64,000 nucleotides of DNA, taken from assembly GCF_030681155.1 (NCBI RefSeq), contig NZ_JAUXXE010000002.1, forward strand, positions 1-64,000, written 5' to 3'. Of this stretch, positions 8,596-17,093 are shown piece after piece (positions within the stretch are counted from its first letter, which is position 1; each line of letters opens with the position of its first letter). The notes under the pieces were generated by a model that worked only from the letters and a program-made list of their open reading frames with translations, had not been told where the DNA came from and searched no databases. Origin of the DNA: Phenylobacterium sp. GTDB lineage: Bacteria > Pseudomonadota > Alphaproteobacteria > Caulobacterales > Caulobacteraceae. The position numbers and the translations under genes are program-made.

Positions 8596-8997
8596 ATGCA
8601 CACCGGTTCCTGCCATTGCCGCGCCGTCCGCTTTGAGATCGAGGGCGACCTCGCGCCGATCCAGGTGTGCCATTGCGGCGATTGCCGCAAGGCGCAGGGC
8701 GGGCCGTTCGGCACGAATATCCCGGTGGAGACCAGCAAGTTCCACCAGCTGTCAGGCGCAGACGACCTCAGGATCTATGACTCAACGCCGGACAAGGAGC
8801 GGGTGTTCTGCGGTCGGTGCGGCGGCCCGCTGTTCAGCCGCCTCAAGAGCAAGCCCGAGGTGATGCGGATCCGCGCCGGCACACTGGACGGCGTCGTCGA
8901 AAGCGAGATCGGCTTCCACTTCTACACGGCGTCAAAAGCCAACTGGTGGCCGATCACCGACGACAAGCCGCAATATCCGGACGCCAGGCCGCTCTAA
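8596..8997 (+). CDS. GFA-family zinc protein (Gfa/CENP-V fold)
   Basis: This 133-residue protein carries the cysteine pattern of the glutathione-dependent formaldehyde-activating (GFA) family: GSCHCRAVRFEIEG near the N-terminus, VCHCGDCRKAQGG at about 24-36, and FCGRCGGPLFS at about 71-81. These cysteines bind two structural zinc ions in characterised members. Most family members do not have proven formaldehyde activity, so the enzymatic name should not be taken literally. It stands alone between dmeF and a convergent Nudix gene. Confidence 0.88.
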   Translation: MHTGSCHCRAVRFEIEGDLAPIQVCHCGDCRKAQGGPFGTNIPVETSKFHQLSGADDLRIYDSTPDKERVFCGRCGGPLFSRLKSKPEVMRIRAGTLDGVVESEIGFHFYTASKANWWPITDDKPQYPDARPL

Positions 8998-9001
8998 TCG
9001 C

Positions 9002-9496
9002 TCAATCGACGATGCGCACCACCGTGATTTCCAGGGGCGCGTCGGGATAGCTCCCGAGCGCAACGGGTCCGACCAATTCGCAGAAGCGTTCGGGATAGAC
9101 CCGGTCCGCCGTGGCGGCCAACTCGTCCAAGGTCCACCAGCGGATGTCGTCGATCAGGTCGGTTTCATAGTCCGCCCATCCGTCCCGCGAAGGCTCACCG
9201 CCGGCGCAGCGGGCGACGAGGTAGCTTTCCTTGAAAAGCACCCGCTCGCCTGAGACCAGAACCCCCTCGCCTTCCCGCGTCCAGACGACCGGGCCGAGGT
9301 CGACTTGAGTGAAACCTGTCTCCTCCACGATCTCGCGGATCGCAGCCTGCGCCAGGCTCTCGCCCTCCTCGACGCCGCCCCCGACCGTGAACCACGCGGC
9401 GCTGCTCGGCGGGCGGTTGGGCAACCGGCCCCTCATCAGCAGGATCCGGCCTTGCGGGTCGAACAGCAGGACACGGGCGGTCAGACGTTCACGCAA
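9002..9496 (-). CDS. Nudix hydrolase
   Basis: The Nudix box is complete: G-GVEEG-E-SLAQAAI-REIVEE-TGF, giving the GX5EX7REUXEEXGU signature that binds Mg2+ and hydrolyses a nucleoside diphosphate linked to another moiety. Substrate is unknown. I place the start at a TTG (9496) because GGAG lies seven bases upstream. This gives 164 residues, typical for the family, beginning at RERLTARVLLFDPQGRILL. An upstream ATG (9607) would add 37 residues rich in Arg/Phe and overlap the divergent EAL gene, which is less likely. It converges with the GFA gene, four bases away. Confidence 0.85.
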   Translation of the reverse strand: MRERLTARVLLFDPQGRILLMRGRLPNRPPSSAAWFTVGGGVEEGESLAQAAIREIVEETGFTQVDLGPVVWTREGEGVLVSGERVLFKESYLVARCAGGEPSRDGWADYETDLIDDIRWWTLDELAATADRVYPERFCELVGPVALGSYPDAPLEITVVRIVD

Positions 9497-9588
9497 AGGG
9501 AAGCTCCGGGAAGTTTGGCCGAATCTAGCCTGTCGAAACGCTTCAGCGAACCTCAGTCTCAATCTGAAGTTAATTGAGGCACGACAAG

Positions 9589-11247
9589 GTGTTGAGCGTA
9601 ACGACATGGAGACCCCGATTGTCGCTCGGCCCTCAACGTCTGCTCGGCTTCGCCTTTGCGAGCGCCGACCTGCTTCTGGAAATCACGCAGGATGGCCAGA
9701 TCAGCTTCGCCATCGGGGCTAGCGAAGCGCTGTCCGGCTCGGCCGAGACCGCTTTGGTGGGCCGCGCCTGGCGCGATTTCATCGACCCTCGCGACCAGAT
9801 GATGCTCGCGGCCCTGCTGGGCGGCCTGAAGGATGGAGGCCGTGGCGGGCCGCTGGTCGTCAGCCTGGCTGGCGCGGCAGACGGGATCGAGCGGGCCGCC
9901 TCGATGACCGCCTTCCGCATGCCGGGCAATGGTGGGGCGACCTCCTGCGCGCTAAGCCGCTCGGCGGCGAAGACAACCCACGGCCTGCAGGACAAGGCCG
10001 GCTTCGAAACCACCGCCGCCGCGCTGATCGAAACCGCCAAGGCGACGGGGCTTGAGCTCGAACTCGCCCTGATCGAATTCGGAGGGCTGGCCGCCCTGCG
10101 CAAGGTGCTCGGCGAGGAGGGGTCCAGGGCGCTTGAAGAAAGACTTTCCGGCGCGATCCGCTCCCAGTCGCATGGCGGCGCCGCCGCGGCCGACCTCGGC
10201 TCGGATCGGTACGCCCTGGTGCGGCAGAAAGGCGAAGCGGTCGAAGCCCTCGTCCAGCGACTGATCGCGCTTGTCTCCAGCGATCCCAACGACAACCTCA
10301 CGGCCACCGGCCGGACCATGGCTCTGAACGCTGATGTTCAGCCGGCGCAGGTTTTGCGGGCCCTGCGCTTCTCGCTCGACAACTTCATCAAGGAAGGGAT
10401 GGCGAGCGAAGCCTCGCTGACCCTGAACGAGGCGGTAAACCGCTCGGTGCAGCGCACGCTGATCGATGTCGGCGTCCTTGGCCAAGCCGTGAACGAAAAG
10501 CGCTTCCAGCTGGTCTTCCAACCCGTGGTCGATCTGAAGGTGGGTTCGGCCCTGCATCACCGCGAAGTGCTGGTGCGCTTTGGCGACAACGCCAGCCCCT
10601 ATCCGATGATCCGCATGGCCGAGGAGCTCGACATGATCGAGCCGCTGGACATCGCGGTGCTGGGCGAGACGGTGGCCCTGCTGGCCGCCTCGCCGAAACT
10701 GCGACTTGCCGCCAATGTCTCTGGTCGAACGATCGTCAGCCCCAACTTCGTGAGCGCCGTCCAGGCGATGCTGGTCAAGACGCCGCTGGCGCCGGGCCAA
10801 CTGCTGCTGGAGATCACCGAGAGCGCGGCGATCGACGATCTCGCCCTCGCCGACCGTCACCTCCAGGCGCTGCGCGCCGCCGGCTGCATCATCTGCCTGG
10901 ATGATTTCGGCGCGGGCGCCGCTTCGCTGGCCTACCTCCAGCAACTGACCCTGGATATCGTGAAGATCGACGGACGCTTCATCCGCGAGCTGCAACATGG
11001 CGGGCGCGAAAGCACGTTCATCCGCCATCTGGTCCACATGTGCACCGAACTGGGCGTTAAGACGCTCGCCGAGATGGTGGAGAACGTCCAGGCCGAGGAC
11101 GCCGTTCGCCGGGCGGGCGTCGACTACGCCCAGGGTTGGCTGTACGGCGCGCCGGGCGACCTGCCAGCCAGTGTCGAACCGGCCTCGGCGCTGGCCCCAG
11201 TGTCGCCCGCGGCCCGTCGGCGGGGCACGGTCGACACCTGGGGCTGA
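9589..11247 (+). CDS. PAS-like / degenerate GGDEF / EAL protein (c-di-GMP signalling)
   Basis: The C-terminal third (about 305-520) is an EAL phosphodiesterase domain. The signature reads EVL instead of EAL, but the expected catalytic residues are present: the Glu of EVL (about 326), Asn in LAANVSG, Glu in LEITES, Asp-Asp in CLDDFGAG, Lys in DIVKIDG, Glu in LAEMVE and Gln in YAQGW. The middle (about 135-235) resembles a GGDEF fold in which the signature is replaced by GSDRY (about 204-208), so it cannot make c-di-GMP and may be structural. The N-terminus looks PAS-like. Several starts are possible (TTG 9574, GTG 9589, TTG 9592); GAGG nine bases before 9589 favours that one. There is no membrane segment. 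Confidence 0.85.
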   Translation: MLSVTTWRPRLSLGPQRLLGFAFASADLLLEITQDGQISFAIGASEALSGSAETALVGRAWRDFIDPRDQMMLAALLGGLKDGGRGGPLVVSLAGAADGIERAASMTAFRMPGNGGATSCALSRSAAKTTHGLQDKAGFETTAAALIETAKATGLELELALIEFGGLAALRKVLGEEGSRALEERLSGAIRSQSHGGAAAADLGSDRYALVRQKGEAVEALVQRLIALVSSDPNDNLTATGRTMALNADVQPAQVLRALRFSLDNFIKEGMASEASLTLNEAVNRSVQRTLIDVGVLGQAVNEKRFQLVFQPVVDLKVGSALHHREVLVRFGDNASPYPMIRMAEELDMIEPLDIAVLGETVALLAASPKLRLAANVSGRTIVSPNFVSAVQAMLVKTPLAPGQLLLEITESAAIDDLALADRHLQALRAAGCIICLDDFGAGAASLAYLQQLTLDIVKIDGRFIRELQHGGRESTFIRHLVHMCTELGVKTLAEMVENVQAEDAVRRAGVDYAQGWLYGAPGDLPASVEPASALAPVSPAARRRGTVDTWG

Positions 11248-11254
11248 CGGCGCC

Positions 11255-13105
11255 TTAGACGCGCGCGACGTACTGATCGACGACCGACTCCAGCACTGTC
11301 AGGGGCATGGCCCCCGACAGCAGGGCCGCATCGTGGAATTGGCGGATGTCGAACTTCGGCCCCATCGCCGCCTTGGCCTTGGCCCGCAGGCGCAGCCACT
11401 CAAGCTTGCCGACCATGTAGCTGCAGGCCTGGCCTGGCCAGACGCAGTAGCGCTCGATTTCGGTGGTGGCGGCCGACTTCGGCGAGCCATCGATCGAGCT
11501 CATCGTCTCGATGGCCTTCTCGCGGCTCCAGCGCTTGGCGTGGATGCCGGTGTCGACCACCAGCCGCGCTGAGCGGAACAGCGAGGACTGGATGTAGCCG
11601 ATCTCCCCCAGCGGATCGCCGTCATAGACGCCCATCTCGCGGGCCAGCTCCTCGGAATAGAGCGCCCAGCCCTCGCCATAGGCCGAGAGGAAGGTCGCCC
11701 GCCGGATCATCGGAAGATCTGCTTCCTGTTGCAGGGACAGCTGGAGGTGATGGCCCGGGACGCCCTCGTGATAGGTCAGGGTCGGCAGCGTCCACTTCGG
11801 GTATTCAGCGGTGTCGCGCAGGTTGATCCAGTAGATCCCTGGCCGCGAGCCATCCAGGGAGGGCTGGTTGTAGTAGCCGCCCGGCGCGCCGGCCTCGATG
11901 AACTTCGGCACCCGCTTGATCTCCAGCGGCGCCTTGGGAAGCGTACCGAAGTACTGAGGCAAGCGCTTTGACATCGCGTTGACCTGCACCATCAGGTCGG
12001 CGAGCAGCTTCTCCTTGCCGGCGTCGGTGTTCGGGTAGTGGTACGTCTTGTTCTTGTAGAGCGCCTGGATCCGCGCTCCGACCGAGCCCTGTGTCATGCC
12101 CTGGGCGCGCAGCAACACCTCGGCGCGGGCGTTCAACTCCTTGGCCTGTTCCAGGCCGATGTTGTGAATTTCATCGGCGGTCAGGCGGGTGGTCGTGGAG
12201 TCGTGCAGGGCGTGTTCGTAATAGGCCTCGCCGTCGGGCTGGCGCCACACGCCGGCGTCGTGGACGGCCTTGCCCTGGGTTTCCTTGAAGAGCGCGATCT
12301 GACGCTCCAGCGCGGGCAGCACCTTGTCCGAATAGATCTTGGCCGCCTGGCCTTCATAGTCGCCGGCGATGCCCTTTTCCTTGGCGCGGCGGGTGACCGA
12401 CTTCACAAGCGGCGAGGCGTTCGGCGCGCTGCGCAGACCAGCCATCTGGCCCAGCGCCCGCTCGATCACGAAGTCCGGCGGGATCACGCCCGCGGCGATG
12501 TCGCGGCGGGCGCGCTCGGTTTCCTGGTCCATGACCGTGGCGAAATCGGCGAGCCGCGAGAGATAGGCGTCGGCGTCGTCCTTCGTCTCGATCCGGTGCT
12601 GATTGTCGAGCCAGTCGGGCGTCGACTGATAGGAGCCGTTGAGCTGGGACAGCATGTAGGGCTGGCCGGCGCCGAGATAGCCGTAGTCGAACCGCTGATT
12701 GGCCGCCTCGTTGGTCGCGCGGTTGAACATCACGCTGTCATAGTTGACCGCCGCCATGCCCGAGAGCTGCGAGCGGTCGATGGCCTTGAGTTGGCGTAGT
12801 TGCTCGGTGTTAAGCGCCTTCTGCTTGGCCTTCTCGTCGAGGGAGGCGCTGTCGAGCTTCCACTTCGCCGGGGCGCGCGCGCCGGTGTCGAGGCCAAGCC
12901 CGGTGACGAGCTGCGGCGAGTCGTCCAACGCCTGCTCGAAGACCTGATCCAGATACTTGGCCAGTTGCGCGGCGGCGTCAGGGGCGGCGGGGGGTAGCGG
13001 GACAGCAGGCGCCGTCGTCATCGCCACAGGCTCGGCGGTGCTGGCGCAGCCGGCCAGGGCGGCCATGGCGCCGGCGGACAGAAGAAGTTGACGGCGGCTT
13101 TGCAT
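11255..13105 (-). CDS. DUF885 family lipoprotein (putative metalloprotease-like)
   Basis: The 616-residue protein starts with a lipoprotein signal (RRQLLLSAGAMAALAGCAS), so it should be anchored in the envelope by the Cys at residue 19. It belongs to the DUF885 family, helical proteins that resemble zinc carboxypeptidases. The likely metal site is TYHEGVPGHHLQLS (an HExxxGHH motif) in the C-terminal half. Other family features include the conserved YGEGWALYSEEL motif. It converges with the EAL gene, with seven bases between the stop codons. No substrate is known. Confidence 0.88.
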   Translation of the reverse strand: MQSRRQLLLSAGAMAALAGCASTAEPVAMTTAPAVPLPPAAPDAAAQLAKYLDQVFEQALDDSPQLVTGLGLDTGARAPAKWKLDSASLDEKAKQKALNTEQLRQLKAIDRSQLSGMAAVNYDSVMFNRATNEAANQRFDYGYLGAGQPYMLSQLNGSYQSTPDWLDNQHRIETKDDADAYLSRLADFATVMDQETERARRDIAAGVIPPDFVIERALGQMAGLRSAPNASPLVKSVTRRAKEKGIAGDYEGQAAKIYSDKVLPALERQIALFKETQGKAVHDAGVWRQPDGEAYYEHALHDSTTTRLTADEIHNIGLEQAKELNARAEVLLRAQGMTQGSVGARIQALYKNKTYHYPNTDAGKEKLLADLMVQVNAMSKRLPQYFGTLPKAPLEIKRVPKFIEAGAPGGYYNQPSLDGSRPGIYWINLRDTAEYPKWTLPTLTYHEGVPGHHLQLSLQQEADLPMIRRATFLSAYGEGWALYSEELAREMGVYDGDPLGEIGYIQSSLFRSARLVVDTGIHAKRWSREKAIETMSSIDGSPKSAATTEIERYCVWPGQACSYMVGKLEWLRLRAKAKAAMGPKFDIRQFHDAALLSGAMPLTVLESVVDQYVARV

Positions 13106-13297
13106 GTAGCACCCTCCCCGAACTCGTTACATTTGTGACGCCCACCTATTTCGGAGCTGGCGGAGCGCTGCAACAACGCGTCGTGGCGCAAATTGTTAAT
13201 TCGCCGTAATGCAGGCGCGCGGTCGTTATCGCCCTGTCGCAGAAGAACCCCATTCTACGAGTAGGTGAGATCTATCCCCTTTTGGAAGCCTACCCAC

Positions 13298-14308
13298 GTG
13301 CCTGACACCAAGCCCGCTGACTGGAGCCGCAAGCTCGCCGACTACAAGCGTCCCGTTCTGGCGCGCAGCATCTTTGAATTGGCGCTCACCGCCTCGGCCC
13401 TGGCGACCCTATGGGCGCTCGGTTGGGCGGCCATGTATTTCGGCCTGTGGTGGCTGGCCCTGCTGCTCACAGTACCGGCCGCCGTCTTCCTCGTGCGGCT
13501 GTTCATGATCCAGCACGACTGCGGGCATGGCTCGTTCTTCGAGGCCAAGGCCGCCAACGATTGGGTCGGCCGCTCGATCAGCCTGCTGACCCTGACGCCC
13601 TACGACTATTGGCGCCGGACCCATGCGATGCACCACGCCACATCCGGCAACCTGGATCGCCGCGGCCTGGGCGTCATCGAGATGCTGACGGTGGACGAGT
13701 ATCTCGCCCTGCCCCCGCTCAAGCGGCTGGGCTACCGGCTCTACCGCAATCCGGCGGTGATGTTCGGCATCGGCCCCACCTTCGTGTTCTTCCTGCAGCA
13801 GCGGGTGCCGGTCGGCATGATGAAGGACTGGCGGACCTGGGTCTCGACCCTCGGCAACACCGCGATCATCGCGGTCGGCGTCGGGATCATGATGTGGCTG
13901 ATCGGCGTCGCGCCGGTCGTGCTGGTGAATTTCACCACCCTGGTGATCGCCGCGACCATCGGCGTCTGGCTATTCTTCGTGCAGCATCAGTACGAAGGCG
14001 TTTCCTGGTCGCGCAACAAGACCTGGAAGCGGGATCAAGCCGCCCTGCACGGCTCCTCGCACTACGACCTGCCCCAGCCGCTGCGCTGGCTGACGGCCAA
14101 TATCGGCATCCACCACGTCCACCACCTGTCGAGCCGCATCCCGTTCTACCGGCTGCCGCAGGTGCTCCACGACCATCCTGAACTCCAGGACGTCAGCCGC
14201 ATCGGCCTTTTGGACAGCTTCAAGAACGCCCGCCTCGCCCTCTGGGATGAGGCGGCCGAACGGCTGGTGTCGTTCCGCGAGATCCGCGGCCGCGAACGGT
14301 TGGCGTAG
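13298..14308 (+). CDS. Membrane fatty acid desaturase
   Basis: This di-iron membrane enzyme introduces double bonds into acyl chains. All three histidine boxes are present: HDCGH, HAMHH and, near the C-terminus, HHVHH in NIGIHHVHHLSSRIP. Four or more hydrophobic segments surround them. The start is uncertain: a GTG at 13298 preceded by GGAAG at nine bases gives a protein starting PDTKPADWSRKLADYKRP, which fits the family; an upstream GTG at 13265 would add 11 residues. It stands alone, with a hairpin downstream. The exact acyl substrate and regiospecificity are unknown. Confidence 0.9.
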   Translation: MPDTKPADWSRKLADYKRPVLARSIFELALTASALATLWALGWAAMYFGLWWLALLLTVPAAVFLVRLFMIQHDCGHGSFFEAKAANDWVGRSISLLTLTPYDYWRRTHAMHHATSGNLDRRGLGVIEMLTVDEYLALPPLKRLGYRLYRNPAVMFGIGPTFVFFLQQRVPVGMMKDWRTWVSTLGNTAIIAVGVGIMMWLIGVAPVVLVNFTTLVIAATIGVWLFFVQHQYEGVSWSRNKTWKRDQAALHGSSHYDLPQPLRWLTANIGIHHVHHLSSRIPFYRLPQVLHDHPELQDVSRIGLLDSFKNARLALWDEAAERLVSFREIRGRERLA

Positions 14309-14342
14309 CGCGGCGCGCGCCTCTCCACCCGCGGAGGGAAAT

Positions 14343-14362
14343 GCGGGGGCTCCTGCCCCCGC
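14343..14362 (+). terminator. Hairpin after the desaturase gene
   Basis: GCGGGGGC and GCCCCCGC form a perfect eight-base-pair stem with a TCCT loop, 35 bases after the desaturase stop. No T-run follows. It could also sit in the leader of the acyl-CoA synthetase gene that starts at 14436. Confidence 0.45.
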
Positions 14363-14435
14363 GTCAGAGTTGACACCCCGCCGCTGCTGCCCCCCACTTC
14401 TCTCCATAAAAAGAAGAGCATGTGGGAGAGAGACC

Positions 14436-16064
14436 GTGAGCGCATGGACATTCGCTGACGTCTGGGAGGCCATCGCCGCCCGTCAGCCCGACAAACCGGC
14501 CCTCATCCAGGGCGACCGCATCGTCACCTGGGGCCAGTTCGACGCCCACGCCGACGCCCTGGCAGCCCACCTGGTCGCCAGCGGGCTGACCTCGGACGCC
14601 AAGGTCGCAGCCTATCTCTACAACGGCCCCGAATACCTCGAGACCTACTACGCCGCCTTCAAGGCCGGCATGGCCCCGATCAACACCAATTACCGGTATG
14701 GCGGCGATGAGCTGACCTATCTGTTCGACAACGCCGACGCCCAGGCGGTGGTGTTCCACGCCGGCTTCGCTGAGACGCTTGAGCCGCTGCGCGCCAAGCT
14801 GCCGCAAGTGAAGCGCTGGATTTCGGTCGCAGAGCCGGGCCATCCCGCGCCAGCTTGGGCCGACGACTACGAAACGATTGTCGCGACGCAGTCGCCTCAT
14901 CCGTTCAAGGCGCCCTGGGGCCGCACGCCCGACGATCTGGTGTTGCTCTACACCGGCGGCACCACCGGCATGCCCAAGGGGGTGATGTGGCGACAGGACG
15001 ACCTGTTCAACGTCATCGGCGCTGGCGGTCACGCAATGATGGGCCTGCCCCCGCTCGAACGGCCGGAGGATGTCGGCGACCGGCTCCCCACCTATGAGCA
15101 GCCGACGACCCTGGTCTGCTGCCCGCTGATGCACGGCACCGGGCAGTTCTCGGCCTTCATCACCTTGAACATCGGCGGCGCGGTCGCGTCCCTGCCCTCG
15201 AGGCAATTCAGCGCCATGGAGCTGTGGGACGAGGCTGTGCGGCTGCACGCCGACAACATCGTCATCGTCGGCCTAGCCTTCTCCACCCCGATGCTGGAGG
15301 CTCTGGAAGCCAACCCCGACCGCTGGGACCTTTCTCACGTCAAGGCGATGAGCTCGTCCGGTTCGATGTGGAGCCAGGAGAACAAGCGCGGCCTGCTGTC
15401 CTACGCCCGCAATGCGATGATCATGGACAGCTTCGGCTCGTCCGAGGCCGTCGGCCTGGGCGCCTCGGCCTCCGCGCCCGGCGCGGAGGCCGCGACTGCG
15501 GCCTTCATGCTCGGTCCCAACTGCTCGGTGTTCACCGAGGACGGCCGCCGGGTCGAGCCGGGCTCGGGCGAGCGCGGCCTGGTCGCGGTCTGCGGCTTCC
15601 TGCCGACCGGCTACTACAAGGACCCCGAGAAGAGCGCCAAGACCTTCCGCAATATGGACGGGCAGCGATGGAGCGTCCCGGGCGACTGGGCCGAGGTCAA
15701 TCTGGACGGCACCTTGAAACTGCTGGGCCGAGGCAGCCAGTGCATCAACACCGGCGGCGAGAAGGTCTTCCCCGAGGAGGTCGAGGAGGCCCTGAAGACC
15801 CACCCTTCAGTCCGCGACGCCGTGGTGGTCGGCATCCCCGACGCCCGGTTTGGAGAGCGCATCTGCGCGGTGGTCGAGCCCGACCCCTCCGTCCCGGCCC
15901 CCACCCTGGAAGAGATGTCCGGTCACGTGAAGACCAGGCTCGCGGCCTACAAGGCCCCCCGCGAATTAGTGGTGGTGGAAAGCATCGGCCGCGCACCCAA
16001 CGGCAAGGTCGACTACAAGGCCTCCCGCGAGCGCGCCTTGGCTGCGCTTGGGGTGAGCGCCTAG
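14436..16064 (+). CDS. Acyl-CoA synthetase (AMP-forming), FadD-like
   Basis: This ANL-superfamily ligase activates a carboxylic acid with ATP and CoA. The ATP-binding P-loop reads LLYTGGTTGMPKGVM; the hinge and C-terminal region reads LLGRGSQCINTGGEKVFPEE, and the catalytic lysine lies in APNGKVDYK near the end. I chose the GTG at 14436 (542 residues, starting SAWTFADVWEA) because GGAGAG precedes it and the upstream frame shows no family similarity. The protein resembles the FadD3/FadD17-type subgroup acting on bulky acids, but this is a tentative assignment. It is followed at 57 bases by a small conserved-looking gene that may be co-transcribed. Confidence 0.92.
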   Translation: MSAWTFADVWEAIAARQPDKPALIQGDRIVTWGQFDAHADALAAHLVASGLTSDAKVAAYLYNGPEYLETYYAAFKAGMAPINTNYRYGGDELTYLFDNADAQAVVFHAGFAETLEPLRAKLPQVKRWISVAEPGHPAPAWADDYETIVATQSPHPFKAPWGRTPDDLVLLYTGGTTGMPKGVMWRQDDLFNVIGAGGHAMMGLPPLERPEDVGDRLPTYEQPTTLVCCPLMHGTGQFSAFITLNIGGAVASLPSRQFSAMELWDEAVRLHADNIVIVGLAFSTPMLEALEANPDRWDLSHVKAMSSSGSMWSQENKRGLLSYARNAMIMDSFGSSEAVGLGASASAPGAEAATAAFMLGPNCSVFTEDGRRVEPGSGERGLVAVCGFLPTGYYKDPEKSAKTFRNMDGQRWSVPGDWAEVNLDGTLKLLGRGSQCINTGGEKVFPEEVEEALKTHPSVRDAVVVGIPDARFGERICAVVEPDPSVPAPTLEEMSGHVKTRLAAYKAPRELVVVESIGRAPNGKVDYKASRERALAALGVSA

Positions 16065-16120
16065 GCTCGGCCAATTCCTTCATGTCTTGGGACCAGGTTC
16101 GCCTGAGACAAGGAAACCCC

Positions 16121-16315
16121 ATGGCCGACACACCGCAGACACCGGAAGCGGTGGCCTACCAGCTCATGCGCGACGTCCTCGCGGCCGAGGGCGGCGCGCT
16201 GGCGGGCGACGGGCCGAGCCGAGCCTGGCTGCTCACCACCTATGCCGAATGCCTGAAGACCGTCCGCCCTGAGGTCGCCAAGGCTAGCCCGACCCATGGC
16301 CGCAGCAGCTTCTAG
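16121..16315 (+). CDS. Hypothetical protein, 64 residues
   Basis: This small soluble protein (MADTPQTPEAVAYQLMRDVL...) has a Shine-Dalgarno-like AAGGAAA before the ATG. It is predicted helical, with a central LLTTYAECLKTVRPE segment. It lies 57 bases after the acyl-CoA synthetase gene in the same direction, so they could share a transcript. No family recognised; codon use looks normal for this genome. Confidence 0.6.
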   Translation: MADTPQTPEAVAYQLMRDVLAAEGGALAGDGPSRAWLLTTYAECLKTVRPEVAKASPTHGRSSF

Positions 16316-16502
16316 GACGCGGACCAGGCTTGACGCTCCACCGGCGCCGGCCTATCGACGTTCTCCCGGTCCGCAGTTCACCGAGGCATCGCCGCCCGCG
16401 AGGGCAAGCTAAACCTGCTCAGACTTCCTCGACTGACACCTCTTTCCCGTGCCAGCTCGGAATGGCGATCACCGTTCATCCCTCGGCACGCAGGGAGAGA
16501 TC

Positions 16503-17054
16503 ATGTCTAGAACCGCGATACCGTTTCAAACCTCCGACATCTCCGGCCTGGCGCGTTCGTTGCGCGCCCAACTCGCCAACCACGACGCTGTGCCCGGCCA
16601 CGTCGAACTGCTGAACATGCTGGCCCGGTCGATTGGCTGCCGGAACTTCCAGCAGCTCCGGGCGCAGGCCGACGCCGCGCCAACGACGGTCATCGTCGCC
16701 GCGGAGGCGTCGCCACCCGTGGATCTGCGTGCGGTCGAACGGACTGGACGTTGCTTCGCCCGGGACGGCCGCCTGATGCGGTGGCCCGCCAAACGCGGCG
16801 ATCAGGTGCTGGCGCTCTGGGGGCTGTGGTCACAGTTGCCGCCACGGCAGATGTTCACCGAGCGCGAAATCAGCGAAGTCCTGCGCGGCCTGCATGACTT
16901 TGGCGATCACGCCCTGCTGCGGCGTGAACTCTATGAAGCGCGGCTTGTCACCCGCACGCTCGATGGACGCGATTACCAACGCATCGAACGACCACCGACA
17001 GTCGACGCCGCCGCGGTGATCGCCCAACTGAAAGTCGGTCAGCCCGCCCGCTGA
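16503..17054 (+). CDS. DUF2087 domain protein
   Basis: The 183-residue protein starts at the ATG at 16503, preceded by AGGGAGAG. The C-terminal part (about 75-165) matches DUF2087: MRWPAKRGDQVLALWGLWSQ, then FTEREISEVL and DHALLRRELYEARLVTRTLDG. This is a winged-helix-like domain seen in ArsR-type and other regulators. The N-terminal part (about 1-60) contains a second helical unit, SRTAIPFQTSDISGLARSLR ... GCRNFQQLRA, of a kind found in small toxin-antitoxin-like or glyoxalase-associated proteins. A DNA-binding role is plausible but not proven. Confidence 0.8.
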   Translation: MSRTAIPFQTSDISGLARSLRAQLANHDAVPGHVELLNMLARSIGCRNFQQLRAQADAAPTTVIVAAEASPPVDLRAVERTGRCFARDGRLMRWPAKRGDQVLALWGLWSQLPPRQMFTEREISEVLRGLHDFGDHALLRRELYEARLVTRTLDGRDYQRIERPPTVDAAAVIAQLKVGQPAR

Positions 17055-17061
17055 GCGCCGT

Positions 17062-17093
17062 CGCGTGTCCGCCTAGGGTTCGGCGGACACGCG
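17062..17093. terminator. 12-bp perfect hairpin between convergent genes
   Basis: CGCGTGTCCGCC at 17062-17073 pairs perfectly with GGCGGACACGCG at 17082-17093 around an eight-base loop. It sits between the convergent DUF2087 and MDR genes and overlaps the last codons of the MDR gene, whose stop is at 17073-17075. It can act in both directions. There is no T-run on either strand. Confidence 0.6.

Noticed and set aside
9002-9607. ATG at 9607 as the Nudix start
   Set aside because: It would overlap the divergent EAL gene; the TTG at 9496 has a good Shine-Dalgarno sequence and gives a family-typical length.
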